A stretch of DNA of 64,000 nt from Vibrio sp. 10N. Lineage in GTDB: Bacteria > Pseudomonadota > Gammaproteobacteria > Enterobacterales > Vibrionaceae. The translations under genes and the position numbers were made by a program. Below the pieces are notes generated by a model that saw only the letters and a list, made by a program, of their open reading frames with translations, searched no databases and was not told the DNA's origin. Positions 41,635 to 51,666 of the stretch are shown here, one piece after another; within the stretch, counting starts at the first letter, position 1; every line of letters starts with the position of its first letter. The DNA is taken from contig NZ_BTPM01000001.1 of the NCBI RefSeq assembly GCF_036245475.1, positions 1,860,001 to 1,924,000 of the forward strand, read 5' to 3'.

Positions 41635-44070
41635 ATGCCAAACCGTCGTTCAGACACGTCTCAATCGCTTCGCAAGATACTTATTTCAGGCGCATCTGCC
41701 ATCATGGCGCTGCTGGCCATTTTCTTTTACATAGAACGCTCGTTTGACTCAACCAAACAGCAGCTAATTCAATTACAAAAAGATGTTCTCCAAACGGCCA
41801 ACACCATGCTCATGATGCGTCGGCACGAAAAGGATTTTATTTCCCGCGTTGAAAATCAATATCTTGAAAAGATGGAGAAGGATTATCAGAGTATTCTGTC
41901 CCAGATTGGCCAAATTAACATCGGTGTGATTGAGTCTGGCATCGACATTGACTACAACGGCCAGCAAGCTCTGGCAGATATCGATGCTTACACTCAGAGG
42001 TTTTTCAAGCTCGCCGATTTGGTTCTTGTCATTGACGGCGCAAAGAAAGATCACGGGCTAATTAAGCATTTCAAAAATAAGGCTTTGGCATTCGAGCATG
42101 CTCTTATCCGTGCCAACTCAAACAGCATTGATTACAAGGTACTGACAACAAAAGAGTTAATGTATCAGTTTTTCACGACGTTTGACCCAGCCGTTTTACT
42201 CCGCATTGATCGTAGTCTTGCTCAGATTGAGCAGGCTATCACAGAGGAGCAGCTTGGCTTTAACACCTTTAGTCAGTTTAAAGAATTTCGCCTCGCGTTC
42301 TATGCGCTTCAGGGCGCTTACGAAGAATTTGGCTACTCACACCAGCAAGGAGAACTGGGGGCCCTTCGTACGACCATCCATCAACTGGAAAAGTCACTTA
42401 ACACCTTGTTCGATGATTTACCCCCATTAATCACCGCAAAGCTGAGTGAATACGAAACCTATCGGCTTACCTCTGCCATAGCGTTGGTTGTCGCCATAAT
42501 TTTGGTATTGCTCATCATTACTCAGCGTGTGACAGCACTAGAGAAACAACTCATTCAAGCGCGTAAAGAGGAAGCTCAAGCAAGCAAAGCGAAAAGCGCA
42601 TTTCTCGCCAACATGTCTCATGAAATTCGTACACCACTAAATGGCATTTTGGGAATGACCGAAATTTTGGCAGATACACCATTATCTGCCAATCAAAAGG
42701 ATCACTTAGAAACGATTAACGCGTCGTCACAAACGCTGCTTATGCTCATTAATGACATTCTTGACCTGTCAAAAATAGAATCCGGACACTTAGAGATCTG
42801 CCCTCATACCACAGCCATCAAAGAAACAATCTTCGATACTGCCGCTCTTATCGCTCCCAAAGCACAGCAAAAATCCTTGGACATCGTCATCGATATAGAT
42901 CCGAAAGTACCGGACTACGTTCAAGCCGATGAGCAAAAAGTACGCCAAACGCTGATGAACCTTGCTTCTAATGCCATCAAGTTCACGAACTCTGGTCGCA
43001 TCACTTTTACCTTAAAGGCAATTCAAGCCACAGAAACTGACGTTACCCTCGGTTTTTCGGTCGCTGACACAGGTATCGGCATCGAGACTGAAAAACAACA
43101 ACATGTCTTTGAAGAGTTTAAGCAAGAAGATGTCGCCACATCAAAGCAATACGGTGGAACCGGATTAGGGCTAGCAATCTGCGCTAAGATGGTAGCAATG
43201 ATGGGCGGTAACATCGCGCTTCAATCTGAAAAGGGAAAAGGCAGCCAGTTTAGCTTTGCCCTTACCTTCAAACGTGACTCACACAGCATCCATAGTGAGA
43301 TGGATAAGACCATTGGCTATCTGTCCTCTACTCCCAATACGCTATTGGTCAACGAATTCAAACGTTTTGGCTGCGAACTCAACCAGTTTTCGAATATAGA
43401 AAAAGCCATCAACCAGTCGGCGAGCACTGCCATACTTGTCTTGGATGATGAACAGCATATTGCAGCGCTGAAAGCTGCAAACAAATCTCTGCCGATTGTA
43501 CTGGTACGCGACAATAAACATGCCGCTGAGAATGCAGACATCAATGTCGACGGCTACATCACCCACCCGCTATTTGGGCATCGTCTAATGAGGATACTGC
43601 GACAGGTAAAGCTTGATAGCCACAAAGCCAATAGTGCCAGTAACGATGAACCCTCATTAAACGAGAATGAACGCTCCAACCGTCGTCATTTCAAAATACT
43701 GGTGGTCGAAGATAATAAAGTGAACCAACAAATTGTTAGCCTAAACCTGAAGAAGCTCTCAATTGACTTTGTTATTGCCAACAATGGGCAGGAAGCCGTA
43801 GACATCTACCAACAGCAACACAACTCCATTGGCCTAATTCTTATGGACTGTATGATGCCAGTTCTAGATGGTTTTGAAGCAACCAAAGCCATCCGCGAAT
43901 TTGAACGCACGAATGAAGTGAAGCAAACTCACATCATCGCCCTCACCGCGTCGGTACTCGACGATGACATTAAGCGATGTTATGACAGTGGTATGGACGA
44001 CTATCTTCCTAAGCCATTTAAGCGCGATATCCTAATGGAGAAGCTTGATGCTCGCATTCAAGCATCTTAG
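41635..44070 (+). CDS. Hybrid sensor histidine kinase
   Basis: An 811-residue membrane kinase. It has membrane segments at about residues 15-33 and 278-297 around a helical periplasmic sensor region, followed by a HisKA domain with His329 in NMSHEIRTPLNG and HATPase_c with N (LMNLASNAIKFT), G1 (DTGIGI) and G2 (GTGLGLAICAKM) boxes. A degenerate receiver-like region (about 550-665) precedes a C-terminal receiver with Asp738 in LMDCMMPVLDG and Lys in YLPKPF. No output domain follows, so the phosphate probably passes to an unlinked partner. Confidence 0.92.
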   Translation: MPNRRSDTSQSLRKILISGASAIMALLAIFFYIERSFDSTKQQLIQLQKDVLQTANTMLMMRRHEKDFISRVENQYLEKMEKDYQSILSQIGQINIGVIESGIDIDYNGQQALADIDAYTQRFFKLADLVLVIDGAKKDHGLIKHFKNKALAFEHALIRANSNSIDYKVLTTKELMYQFFTTFDPAVLLRIDRSLAQIEQAITEEQLGFNTFSQFKEFRLAFYALQGAYEEFGYSHQQGELGALRTTIHQLEKSLNTLFDDLPPLITAKLSEYETYRLTSAIALVVAIILVLLIITQRVTALEKQLIQARKEEAQASKAKSAFLANMSHEIRTPLNGILGMTEILADTPLSANQKDHLETINASSQTLLMLINDILDLSKIESGHLEICPHTTAIKETIFDTAALIAPKAQQKSLDIVIDIDPKVPDYVQADEQKVRQTLMNLASNAIKFTNSGRITFTLKAIQATETDVTLGFSVADTGIGIETEKQQHVFEEFKQEDVATSKQYGGTGLGLAICAKMVAMMGGNIALQSEKGKGSQFSFALTFKRDSHSIHSEMDKTIGYLSSTPNTLLVNEFKRFGCELNQFSNIEKAINQSASTAILVLDDEQHIAALKAANKSLPIVLVRDNKHAAENADINVDGYITHPLFGHRLMRILRQVKLDSHKANSASNDEPSLNENERSNRRHFKILVVEDNKVNQQIVSLNLKKLSIDFVIANNGQEAVDIYQQQHNSIGLILMDCMMPVLDGFEATKAIREFERTNEVKQTHIIALTASVLDDDIKRCYDSGMDDYLPKPFKRDILMEKLDARIQAS

Positions 44071-44096
44071 TTGAGAGGTATAGAATCTATAAATTA

Positions 44097-44132
44097 AAGG
44101 GAGGCGATATTATCGCCTCCCTTCTTTTTTCT
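44097..44132 (+). terminator. Bidirectional terminator
   Basis: AAGGGAGGCGATA and TCGCCTCCCTT form an 11-bp stem with a tight loop, followed by CTTTTTT. It lies between the convergent hybrid kinase and PhoX-like genes. Confidence 0.85.
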
Positions 44133-44151
44133 ATTATTTATTAGCTAACGA

Positions 44152-46050
44152 CTACGCGCCGATGACGCCGCCATCTTTGCGTGTAATCATCATCACCGAT
44201 GAACGCGGCACTGCATTACCACCTTCTGGGAAATGAGACGGTGCAAGATCTTCACCTGGATGCTGAACACCTACAAACATGGTTTTGTAATCTGGTGAGA
44301 AGGTCAAGCCAGTGATCTCACACGCAATAGGGCCGGTTAAGAAGCGGCGAATTTCTCCCGTTGCCGGATCGCTACACAACATTTGGTTGTTGCCCATACC
44401 TGCAAAGTCACCTTTGTTTGAGTACTTGCCATCTGTTTGAATCCACAAACGTCCTGACTTATCAAAACCAATGCCATCTGGGCTGTTAAACATGTTGTCT
44501 TTGTTAATGTTATCCGTGCCTGCCATCAAGCCAGACTGGTGGACTTCTGGGTTGCCTGCAATCACGTAGATATCCCACTCAAACGTATCAGACGTATGAT
44601 TTCCAGCGGTAGGGTTCCAACGAACAATGTGCCCGTATGGATTTTTTTCACGCGGGTTAACTGCATTGATTGGCTGCGACTCTTTCACACCGCGATATTT
44701 GTTGTTGGTGAGTGTACAGAATACCGATTGGTTATCAGGGTGCACCGTTACCCACTCAGGGCGATCCATTGTCGTCGCACCGACTTGCGTCGCTGCCATA
44801 CGAGCGAAAATCATAACTGATGCCGCATCTGGAAAGCCATTCTTTGGCGTTAAGCCATTCTTGCCCCAAGTCAATTCAAGCCACTCGCCTTTGCCTTTTA
44901 GCTCACCTTGCGTGCCTTCAAACTTAGCAACGTACAACGTACCCTCTTCCAATAGGTCACGATTCGATGCCGCACCTTCAACATACTTGTTCTTAGAAAC
45001 AAACTTGTATAAGTGCTCGCCGCGCTCATCATCGCCCAGATAAACCACCACATGACCATCACCATTGATCGTTAACGCCGCATTTTCATGCTTAAATCGG
45101 CCTAGCGCACTGCGTTTTTTCGGTGTTGAATTCGGGTTCATCGGGTCAATTTCAACAACCCAACCGTGACGATGAGGTTCATTTGGCTCCTTGCCCATGT
45201 CAAATCGAGCATCATGCTTGTACCAATCGTAGCCACGATCTTTGGCCTTTAGCCCATAACGAGCATAGCTTTCACCTAGCTCAGAGCCTTTAGTATCAGC
45301 AAAATAGCCGTTAAAGTTTTCTTCACAAGTAAGGTATGTGCCCCATGGCGTTTGGCCATTCGCACAGTTGTTGAATGTACCTAAAATCTTCTTGCCTGAT
45401 TTGTCTGCACTGGTCTTTAGTAGATCATGACCGGCAGCTACCCCTGTCATTTCCATCTCAGTATAAGCGGTCACGCGTCGGTTAAGACGTCCGTCTAGGT
45501 TGACTTGCCATTGACCGAAATTCTTTTTAAGTTCAATCACAGATACGCCATGTGCTGCTTGCGCTTTACGGGCATCGTCAGCAGTAATGCTTTGACCTTG
45601 GTGCGGATACAAGTATTCGTTGTTGGTATATTCGTTATTGACCACCAGCACCGCGCGATCATTATCAATTAAGAAAAACGTCATGCCATCATTGTTGTCA
45701 CCAAACTGCATCTCTTGTGCTTTGGAGTCATTGTTCTGACTAAAAGCAGGCGCACCTTTTTTAATCGCATCTCCCCATGAAATAAGCACGTCCGCTTGGT
45801 AGCCTTCTGGAACCGTAACAGCATCTGAAGTCGAAATCGGAATAGCATCAAAACCCATCAGCGCCGACGACGCAGGTTTTACACTTGCTACTGCTTGACT
45901 TAATGGCGTTGCGGCAAAAAAGCCAACGGCAGCAGCCGCCCCAGTTCCTTTTAGAAATCCTCGGCGCGACATCGCTGCATCGACAAACTTATTAAATTCT
46001 GGTTCTTGATCGAGTGAACGCTGATCATCGTCGTTATTAAATTGGCTCAC
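44152..46050 (-). CDS. phoX: PhoX-family (DUF839) Tat-exported phosphatase-like protein
   Basis: A 632-residue protein of the PhoX/DUF839 family: calcium- and iron-dependent phosphomonoesterases exported through Tat. The twin-arginine motif MSRRGFLKG (about residues 28-36) is followed by an Ala-rich hydrophobic stretch and cleavage near SQAVA. Conserved parts include NNEYTN, GTYLTCEENFNGYF, EPHRHGWVVEIDP, FNSPDGIGFDKSGRLWIQTDG and CEITGLTFSPD, which line the six-bladed propeller. A role in phosphate scavenging is likely, but no Pho box was identified. Confidence 0.88.
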   Translation of the reverse strand: MSQFNNDDDQRSLDQEPEFNKFVDAAMSRRGFLKGTGAAAAVGFFAATPLSQAVASVKPASSALMGFDAIPISTSDAVTVPEGYQADVLISWGDAIKKGAPAFSQNNDSKAQEMQFGDNNDGMTFFLIDNDRAVLVVNNEYTNNEYLYPHQGQSITADDARKAQAAHGVSVIELKKNFGQWQVNLDGRLNRRVTAYTEMEMTGVAAGHDLLKTSADKSGKKILGTFNNCANGQTPWGTYLTCEENFNGYFADTKGSELGESYARYGLKAKDRGYDWYKHDARFDMGKEPNEPHRHGWVVEIDPMNPNSTPKKRSALGRFKHENAALTINGDGHVVVYLGDDERGEHLYKFVSKNKYVEGAASNRDLLEEGTLYVAKFEGTQGELKGKGEWLELTWGKNGLTPKNGFPDAASVMIFARMAATQVGATTMDRPEWVTVHPDNQSVFCTLTNNKYRGVKESQPINAVNPREKNPYGHIVRWNPTAGNHTSDTFEWDIYVIAGNPEVHQSGLMAGTDNINKDNMFNSPDGIGFDKSGRLWIQTDGKYSNKGDFAGMGNNQMLCSDPATGEIRRFLTGPIACEITGLTFSPDYKTMFVGVQHPGEDLAPSHFPEGGNAVPRSSVMMITRKDGGVIGA

Positions 46051-46224
46051 GTTGACTTCCTTTTATACTAAACTTCGTAACTGGTAAGTTACTGTAATAA
46101 TTCACGCATAATTGTGATCCCGAGTCATGACAACCGCGTTACATTTCTTTGGCAAATAGATGTCAGTAACTTATTTTTATACCTTAAGCATTCAGTCAGA
46201 ATTCCACATTTATAAGGATAGTTT

Positions 46225-47982
46225 ATGGCGCATCAGCTAAAACGGCTTGTCCCCCTCGTGACTTTGTTTACCTCCCTCTCGGCCTTAGCAAATTCTCAAG
46301 CAACGGATGCATTTACTCCAGAAATCGCCACAGGATTAAACAAAAAGTCACTTGTCGTCAGTCAAGATTGGATGGTTACAGCCGCTAACCCGACTGCGAC
46401 CAACGCAGGTGCGAACGTACTTGAACAAGGTGGTAATGCCATTGATGCGATGGTCGCTATTCAACTTATGCTGGGGCTTGTAGAGCCTCAATCGAGCGGC
46501 ATTGGCGGCGGATCTTTTTTGGTGTATTGGGATAGCAAACAATCAAGGCTCACCACTTATGATGGGCGAGAAACGGCGCCTGCTGCCGTCGATGGTGACC
46601 TTTTCATTGCCGACAACGGCAAGCCGATGGGCTTTTTTGACGCCGTCGTTGGTGGTCGCTCGGTCGGTACACCGGGTACCGTAAAACTTCTATGGGACGT
46701 ACATCAAAAGTACGGTAAGTTGGATTGGAAACAAATCGTCGAGCCTATCGCAGAGCAAGCAGAACAAGGCTTTGTGATTAGCGCCCGACTCGCAAAACTG
46801 ATAGCAAATGACGTGACCTTCCTTGCTAAACATCCTGATACTGCTCGCTATTTCTTGCAAAGCGACGGCTCACCGAAAACCCAAGGCACGCTACTCAAAA
46901 ACCCACAATATGCGCAAACTCTGCGACTGATGGCGGCTAAGGGCAGCGATGGCTTCTACAAAGGGCCAGTGGCGGAATCTATGGTCAGTGCCGTTCAAAG
47001 TCAGTCGAAAACCAACCCTGGGCTGCTAACGCTTGACGATTTGACTGGTTATCAAGTTGCAGAGCGCAGCGCAGTCTGTGCACCTTATAAGCAGTTCGAT
47101 ATTTGTGGGATGGGGCCACCGAGTAGCGGCGCACTGACTCTAGGGCAAATTATGATGCTCACCGAACCACATAAGCTCGATAAACTCGGTAGCGACAACC
47201 CGATTAGTTGGCAGATTTTAGCGGACGCTTCAAGGCTGGCCTTCGCTGACCGAGGATTGTATATGGCGGACAGTGATTATGTTGATGTGCCTGTAACGGG
47301 CTTGCTTGATTCTAACTACATGCGCTCACGCAGCGAACTCATTACACCAAATCGTGCGTTAGCATCTGCGGCAGCCGGTACTCCACCTTCTGTTAATACG
47401 GGCAGCCTTGCGGCCGATCAAAGTCTTGAGCTACCTTCAACCACGCACTTTAATGTGGTCGATAGCGAAGGCAATGTCGTGTCAATGACCTCTTCAATCG
47501 AGAATGTGTTTGGTTCACGAGTCATGGCTAGCGGTTTTCTTCTCAACAATGAACTTACTGACTTTTCGTTTGTGGCCGAAAGCAACGGCAAACCCGTTGC
47601 CAATCGCGTAGAACCCAACAAAAGACCTCGCTCATCGATGGCACCCACTATTGTCATGGAACAAGGGAAGCCTTACATGGCTATTGGTTCACCGGGTGGG
47701 AGCCGCATCATTGGCTATGTCGCTCAGACTCTAATAGCACATTTAGATTGGGGCATGACCATTCAAGAAGCGATAGACCAACCGAGAATGATCAATCGAT
47801 TTGGTGAGATGGATATTGAAATCGATACACCACTGACAGAATACGCACAGCAGTTTGAGAAGATGGGCTTTAAAGTGAAAGCTCGTGAACTCAACTCGGG
47901 CCTGCACGCGATTAGAATTACTTCAGAGGGACTTGAGGGAGCGGCCGATCCGCGTAGAGAAGGTGTCGCGATCGGGAAATAA
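46225..47982 (+). CDS. ggt: Gamma-glutamyltransferase
   Basis: A periplasmic Ntn-hydrolase that cleaves gamma-glutamyl bonds of glutathione and transfers the glutamyl group. The signal peptide spans about residues 1-23. The precursor is 585 residues long. The self-cleavage site is before Thr406 in STTHFNVVD, giving large and small subunits. The oxyanion and substrate region GSPGGSRIIGYV and PRSSMAPTIV are conserved. AAGGATAGTTT precedes the ATG. It is a single gene, divergent from the PhoX-like gene. Confidence 0.95.
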   Translation: MAHQLKRLVPLVTLFTSLSALANSQATDAFTPEIATGLNKKSLVVSQDWMVTAANPTATNAGANVLEQGGNAIDAMVAIQLMLGLVEPQSSGIGGGSFLVYWDSKQSRLTTYDGRETAPAAVDGDLFIADNGKPMGFFDAVVGGRSVGTPGTVKLLWDVHQKYGKLDWKQIVEPIAEQAEQGFVISARLAKLIANDVTFLAKHPDTARYFLQSDGSPKTQGTLLKNPQYAQTLRLMAAKGSDGFYKGPVAESMVSAVQSQSKTNPGLLTLDDLTGYQVAERSAVCAPYKQFDICGMGPPSSGALTLGQIMMLTEPHKLDKLGSDNPISWQILADASRLAFADRGLYMADSDYVDVPVTGLLDSNYMRSRSELITPNRALASAAAGTPPSVNTGSLAADQSLELPSTTHFNVVDSEGNVVSMTSSIENVFGSRVMASGFLLNNELTDFSFVAESNGKPVANRVEPNKRPRSSMAPTIVMEQGKPYMAIGSPGGSRIIGYVAQTLIAHLDWGMTIQEAIDQPRMINRFGEMDIEIDTPLTEYAQQFEKMGFKVKARELNSGLHAIRITSEGLEGAADPRREGVAIGK

Positions 47983-47998
47983 TACGTTTAGCGTCATG

Positions 47999-48532
47999 TT
48001 AAGACGTGAGCAGACATTCAAACTGAGCTAGATGCAATGTTTCACCCTTGATTCGCACTGGCTCAGTTCGTGCCGAGACTCTGTTGAAACCTGACTTCTC
48101 TAATACTCGCGTGGACGCAGGATTGTTGGTCGCGGCTTTCGCAAAGACAAGTCGCACACCGTAATCGTTATGAAGGAGTTGCAGCACTCTAGCCACAGCG
48201 AAAGAAGCTACGCCTTGCTGTTGGTAGTCTTCCCCTACTCGATAACCTAACTCACATTCTTTAGAAGCACACTCTCCATGAGCGGACTCCCCTGTAGTAA
48301 GTTGGGTCGCATTTATCCGCGCAATAATTTTATCGGAGTCAACAACGACAAAAAATAGACTGGTTTCCTGCTCTTGCTCTTCGAGCAGAGCTTGCTGAGC
48401 ATGACAGAACGATACGAAATTAGAGTAGCTAGAAGGCCTTGCTGGAACAAACTGTTCAAACCACGCTTTGTTTTCTTGTTCAAAATCGAATAGCACACCA
48501 AAATGCTGTGCATTGAGTCGCTCAACATCCAT
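47999..48532 (-). CDS. GNAT-family N-acetyltransferase (RimJ/RimL type)
   Basis: A 177-residue GNAT enzyme. LGYRVGEDYQQQGVASFAVARVLQ holds the acetyl-CoA-binding motif (QQQGVA, about residues 107-112), and NPASTRVLEKSGF is the closing motif typical of the RimJ/RimL branch, which acetylates protein N-termini or amines. The substrate is not predictable. It converges on ggt with a 16-base gap. Confidence 0.87.
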   Translation of the reverse strand: MDVERLNAQHFGVLFDFEQENKAWFEQFVPARPSSYSNFVSFCHAQQALLEEQEQETSLFFVVVDSDKIIARINATQLTTGESAHGECASKECELGYRVGEDYQQQGVASFAVARVLQLLHNDYGVRLVFAKAATNNPASTRVLEKSGFNRVSARTEPVRIKGETLHLAQFECLLTS

Positions 48533-48574
48533 TCTTGCTACCCCATATCCCTATTAGCGCTTTAGCTTCGATTT

Positions 48575-48913
48575 TTAGCTGGCTTTTTTAACGAACTTAG
48601 CGGTGATCATCATCTCACCCACACCGTCAACTTTGCAATCCAATTGATGGTCTTTGCCATCAACAATGCGCCTTACCACCGCTTTAGTGCCAATTTTTAA
48701 CACCAGCGAACTGCCTTTGACTTTCAGATCTTTGGCTATCGTGACACGGTCACCTTCTTCAAGTCGTGTGCCGTTAGCATCTTTGATGTTCAGTTCACTG
48801 TCCTCTGCAAGCTCTACAGGGTTCCATTCATGGGCACATTCAGGACAAATCAATTGGTTTTGGTCTTGATAGACATATTCAGATTGGCAGTTTGGGCAAG
48901 GAGGCAACGACAT
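48575..48913 (-). CDS. yjdM: YjdM/PhnA-family zinc-ribbon protein
   Basis: A 112-residue protein with an N-terminal zinc ribbon (Cys6, Cys9, Cys23, Cys26 in CPNC and CPEC) and a C-terminal SH3-like PhnA domain ([20 protein letters not shown]). The family was once linked to phosphonate use because of its place in the E. coli phn region, but its function is unsettled. No phosphonate genes lie nearby. Confidence 0.92.
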   Translation of the reverse strand: MSLPPCPNCQSEYVYQDQNQLICPECAHEWNPVELAEDSELNIKDANGTRLEEGDRVTIAKDLKVKGSSLVLKIGTKAVVRRIVDGKDHQLDCKVDGVGEMMITAKFVKKAS

Positions 48914-49161
48914 AACTTCATCAATTGTTTAGCAAATAGTGCGGGGTATTCTGCCTTATTACCACTTGCCTGTCGACCTTAGGCCTGCTATCAAACAACT
49001 CAACGACTACTGTTCCAACAGCTATTTTCAATAAGAACAGGACCCGCCTCACAATTATCACGTACCAAGCCTAAGAGGACGAACTACACTGAGTTCAACT
49101 TCGTACTCTAAACACTCCCTGCGGGGAATCATCGTTAGAACCAACAACAAGGAACCACGTT

Positions 49162-49635
49162 ATGATTCAACAAGGTCAATCATTACCCGCCTCAACGCTT
49201 AGCGAACTCACGCCTGATGGCATGGTGAACCATGAGGTAGGAACACTATTCAAAGACAAGAAAGTCGTTCTATTTGCCGTTCCAGGCGCGTTCACACCAA
49301 CCTGCTCGGAAGCTCACTTACCAGGGTTTATCGTCCTAGCGGATAAGTTAAAAGAGAAAGGTGTAGATCTGATCTGCTGCGTTTCGGTCAATGACGCCTT
49401 TGTGATGAAAGCATGGGGCGACTCTCAAAATGCGAGCGAACTGATGATGCTCGCAGATGGTGATGGCGCATTCACCAAAGCCATTGGCCTCGATATGGAT
49501 ACCGCTTCGTTTGGCGGCATTCGCTCTCTGCGCTACGCAATGATTGTCGATAGTGGCGTGGTAACCCAACTCAATGTCGAAGCACCGAGTCAATTTGAAG
49601 TCAGCACCGCTGAAGCCATTTTAGAAGCGCTGTAA
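49162..49635 (+). CDS. Peroxiredoxin (Prx5 type)
   Basis: A 157-residue thiol peroxidase. The peroxidatic Cys48 lies in PGAFTPTCSEAHLPG, the Prx5 (AhpE/PMP20-like) active-site loop. Cys72 and Cys73 (LICCVSVND) could act in resolving. There is no fused glutaredoxin domain. AAGGAACCAC precedes the ATG. It is the only plus-strand gene in a long minus-strand run. Confidence 0.92.
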   Translation: MIQQGQSLPASTLSELTPDGMVNHEVGTLFKDKKVVLFAVPGAFTPTCSEAHLPGFIVLADKLKEKGVDLICCVSVNDAFVMKAWGDSQNASELMMLADGDGAFTKAIGLDMDTASFGGIRSLRYAMIVDSGVVTQLNVEAPSQFEVSTAEAILEAL

Positions 49636-49647
49636 TCCTTACACGCT

Positions 49648-49717
49648 ATGATGGTGAGCCTCTATCCAAGGGCTTCTTTACCATGGAGTTGTACTACCAA
49701 GGGACGCTCACCATCAT
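49648..49717. repeat. Inverted repeat after the peroxiredoxin gene
   Basis: ATGATGGTGAG (49648-49658) and CTCACCATCAT (49707-49717) are perfect 11-bp complements 48 bases apart. The right arm lies inside the small minus-strand gene at 49694-49843. There is no T run. It may cap transcripts from both sides. Confidence 0.5.
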
Positions 49718-49843
49718 GGCAATCAAGATACCCGCAGTAAAACTTGGCCAATGAAATCGACTACCTTGGGCTTTGTAATACTCTCGGCTAATCTCTTCTT
49801 GAAACGTCTTTGTCGCGAGTGTTTTATCGTAATTGTTTTGCAT
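49694..49843 (-). CDS. Small single-pass membrane protein of 49 residues
   Basis: A 49-residue frame with a charged N-terminal half (MQNNYDKTLATKTFQEEISR) and a hydrophobic C-terminal half (SFTAGILIAMMVSVPW). AAAGGAC lies six bases before the ATG at 49843. The amphipathic/hydrophobic division is typical of small bacterial membrane proteins. No family recognised. It sits between peroxiredoxin and the nucleotidyltransferase gene, on the strand of the latter. Confidence 0.55.
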   Translation of the reverse strand: MQNNYDKTLATKTFQEEISREYYKAQGSRFHWPSFTAGILIAMMVSVPW

Positions 49844-49913
49844 CGCCTGTCCTTTTTAGTTTTCCCTAAACACAGGCTAAGCGTAAAACCTCAAGTTACA
49901 TTGAGGTCAACAA

Positions 49914-50468
49914 CTAATTTTCACTCGAGTTACTTTTGATCACCTTAAGCTGTGGCCAATGCATCAGCCATCGTTTCTCATCGATTCGTTGCAGAAAGGT
50001 ACTTTTGTTTCTTTTAGGGTTGTGCGTAATCTGGCCAGCTAAAAGTGTTTCAAAACCAAACGCTGAGATACATTCAAACTCATTTTCAGCTCGCTTTCTT
50101 ATCCCTACTGCCGTCTCTTTCTCCGGCCAGAAGCTCATCGCATGTAATGTGCTCGTGTAAGGCTCGTCACCGTTTCTTTGGTGCATTAAAGCTTGGTTAC
50201 GAACTTGCCATTCAAGTTGCGGCATGACTGTAGAAAGCTGATGCTGATAATCAAGGTAAGCGTTGGGGTTGGACTCACGGTCGTCAAAATAGACAACGTC
50301 GATATCATTGAGAGACGTTGCGACTGGCTTATTATGTAAATGATCCCAAACTAGATTTCTTACGAATCCTGCTGCGACATAACACTGAGGTAAATCGAGC
50401 CTACGGACTTGCTCTAATACCGCCAGTCTTATCGGGTCTTGCTTAATGAGATCAAGTATCTGTTGCAT
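49914..50468 (-). CDS. Nucleotidyltransferase-fold family protein
   Basis: A 184-residue protein resembling the bacterial nucleotidyltransferase-like family with the opening YVAAGFVRNLVWDHLHN (about residues 31-47) and the acidic pair in DIDVVYFD (about 56-63), analogous to the metal-binding Asp residues of minimal nucleotidyltransferases. The C-terminal part has PKRNKSTFLQRIDEKRWLMHWPQLKVI. The substrate is unknown. Confidence 0.8.
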   Translation of the reverse strand: MQQILDLIKQDPIRLAVLEQVRRLDLPQCYVAAGFVRNLVWDHLHNKPVATSLNDIDVVYFDDRESNPNAYLDYQHQLSTVMPQLEWQVRNQALMHQRNGDEPYTSTLHAMSFWPEKETAVGIRKRAENEFECISAFGFETLLAGQITHNPKRNKSTFLQRIDEKRWLMHWPQLKVIKSNSSEN

Positions 50469-50497
50469 TGAGTAGTCCTAACGAGTAACGGAGCGCG

Positions 50498-51103
50498 CTA
50501 TTGTTTCACCACAAGCAAAACACCGCAAGAAGCGAAAACACCACCAGAGAGTTTGCTCAACCAGCGACTTGAGTGACTGTTTTTCAGTTGAGCACGCATT
50601 ACGCTGGCAAAGCCAGCATAAAATGTCAGCACGCCACCCACAGCAATCATCGAAAGCACATAGATAATGGCACTATCAACTGTTGTTAGCGAACTAAGGT
50701 CAACAAACGCAGGAAGGAAGCCCATGTAAAATAAAATGGCTTTTGGGTTCGACAGCGTCATCACTATGCCTGTCAAGACACTGGAACCTGCCCCCTCTAC
50801 GCTACTTTGATCAGAATTTGGACTCACGTGCCACAGCTTCCATGCCATCCATATTAGATAAGACGCTCCGATATACTTCAATATTATTGCGAACTCGCCT
50901 AAAAGTAGGGCTAAAGTCGTCAACCCAAGTAGCGCCAAACTAATCAAGAGTATGTCCGCAATAATCACACCTACCACCGCCAGCATCCCTTGGAGTAATC
51001 CACCAGACAAACTCCTAGAGACAACAGCTAAAACACTTGGACCTGGAATTGCGGCAGAAAGGGCTAACGCGAAAAATAGAGCGAGTGAAGAAGCGAGTGT
51101 CAT
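50498..51103 (-). CDS. LysE/RhtB-family exporter
   Basis: A 201-residue inner-membrane protein with five to six hydrophobic segments. The N-terminal PGPSVLAVVSRSLSGG (about residues 20-36) is the conserved LysE/RhtB motif, and LSNPKAILFYMGFLP (about 116-130) is the second family signature. These proteins export amino acids such as lysine, threonine or homoserine. Its start overlaps the stop of the DinB gene (ATGA). Confidence 0.92.
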   Translation of the reverse strand: MTLASSLALFFALALSAAIPGPSVLAVVSRSLSGGLLQGMLAVVGVIIADILLISLALLGLTTLALLLGEFAIILKYIGASYLIWMAWKLWHVSPNSDQSSVEGAGSSVLTGIVMTLSNPKAILFYMGFLPAFVDLSSLTTVDSAIIYVLSMIAVGGVLTFYAGFASVMRAQLKNSHSSRWLSKLSGGVFASCGVLLVVKQ

Positions 51104-51639
51104 GATACCGTCTCCGGAACAATCATCGGCAAATCAGTACAACCAAAATCTAAGCCTATTTGACTCAATAGGCAGGTAAGCTGGCCTCTGTGATGGGTTT
51201 GATGGTTAAAGATATGCTGGCAAAACTGAGCGACTGTTCGCTCCATTAGTATACCTTCTGTCGTGGTGTACCGGACAAGTCGTTGGCAGGATTCGTGTGT
51301 CAGCTGACGAGTGACATCGATATAGATGTCATCGACAATGCTTCTTAATGACTTCAAATGTTCGATATCTTTCACGAAGGTATCATGAATAGATTTGGAT
51401 TTAGGGAGATTAGCTAGCCTATCCTCTTCGACATCGACACACTGGTTGGCGACCAAGCGCTGTAACATGATCAAATCACCAAATAATATGTGATTCCAAT
51501 GGGCCATAATCGATGAAAAAAATGCGCCGCGATCTTGGTGAAGCTCTTCATCAGACAGCGTTTCGCACGCTTTTATCAGTTGCTGATTCATTCGCTGGTT
51601 GTACCGCGCCAACACTCTAAAATTAGCTGCAATGTCCAT
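51100..51639 (-). CDS. DinB-family metal-dependent protein
   Basis: A 179-residue four-helix-bundle protein of the DinB/YfiT superfamily. The metal-binding His residues are seen in MAHWNHILFGD and NHQTHHRGQLTCLL. Members include thiol S-transferases and stress proteins; no specific role can be given. AGGAGG lies four bases before the ATG at 51639. It is four bases upstream-coupled to the LysE gene. Confidence 0.88.
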   Translation of the reverse strand: MDIAANFRVLARYNQRMNQQLIKACETLSDEELHQDRGAFFSSIMAHWNHILFGDLIMLQRLVANQCVDVEEDRLANLPKSKSIHDTFVKDIEHLKSLRSIVDDIYIDVTRQLTHESCQRLVRYTTTEGILMERTVAQFCQHIFNHQTHHRGQLTCLLSQIGLDFGCTDLPMIVPETVS

Positions 51640-51666
51640 AGAGCCTCCTTGCTCTCCCATAGTTGA

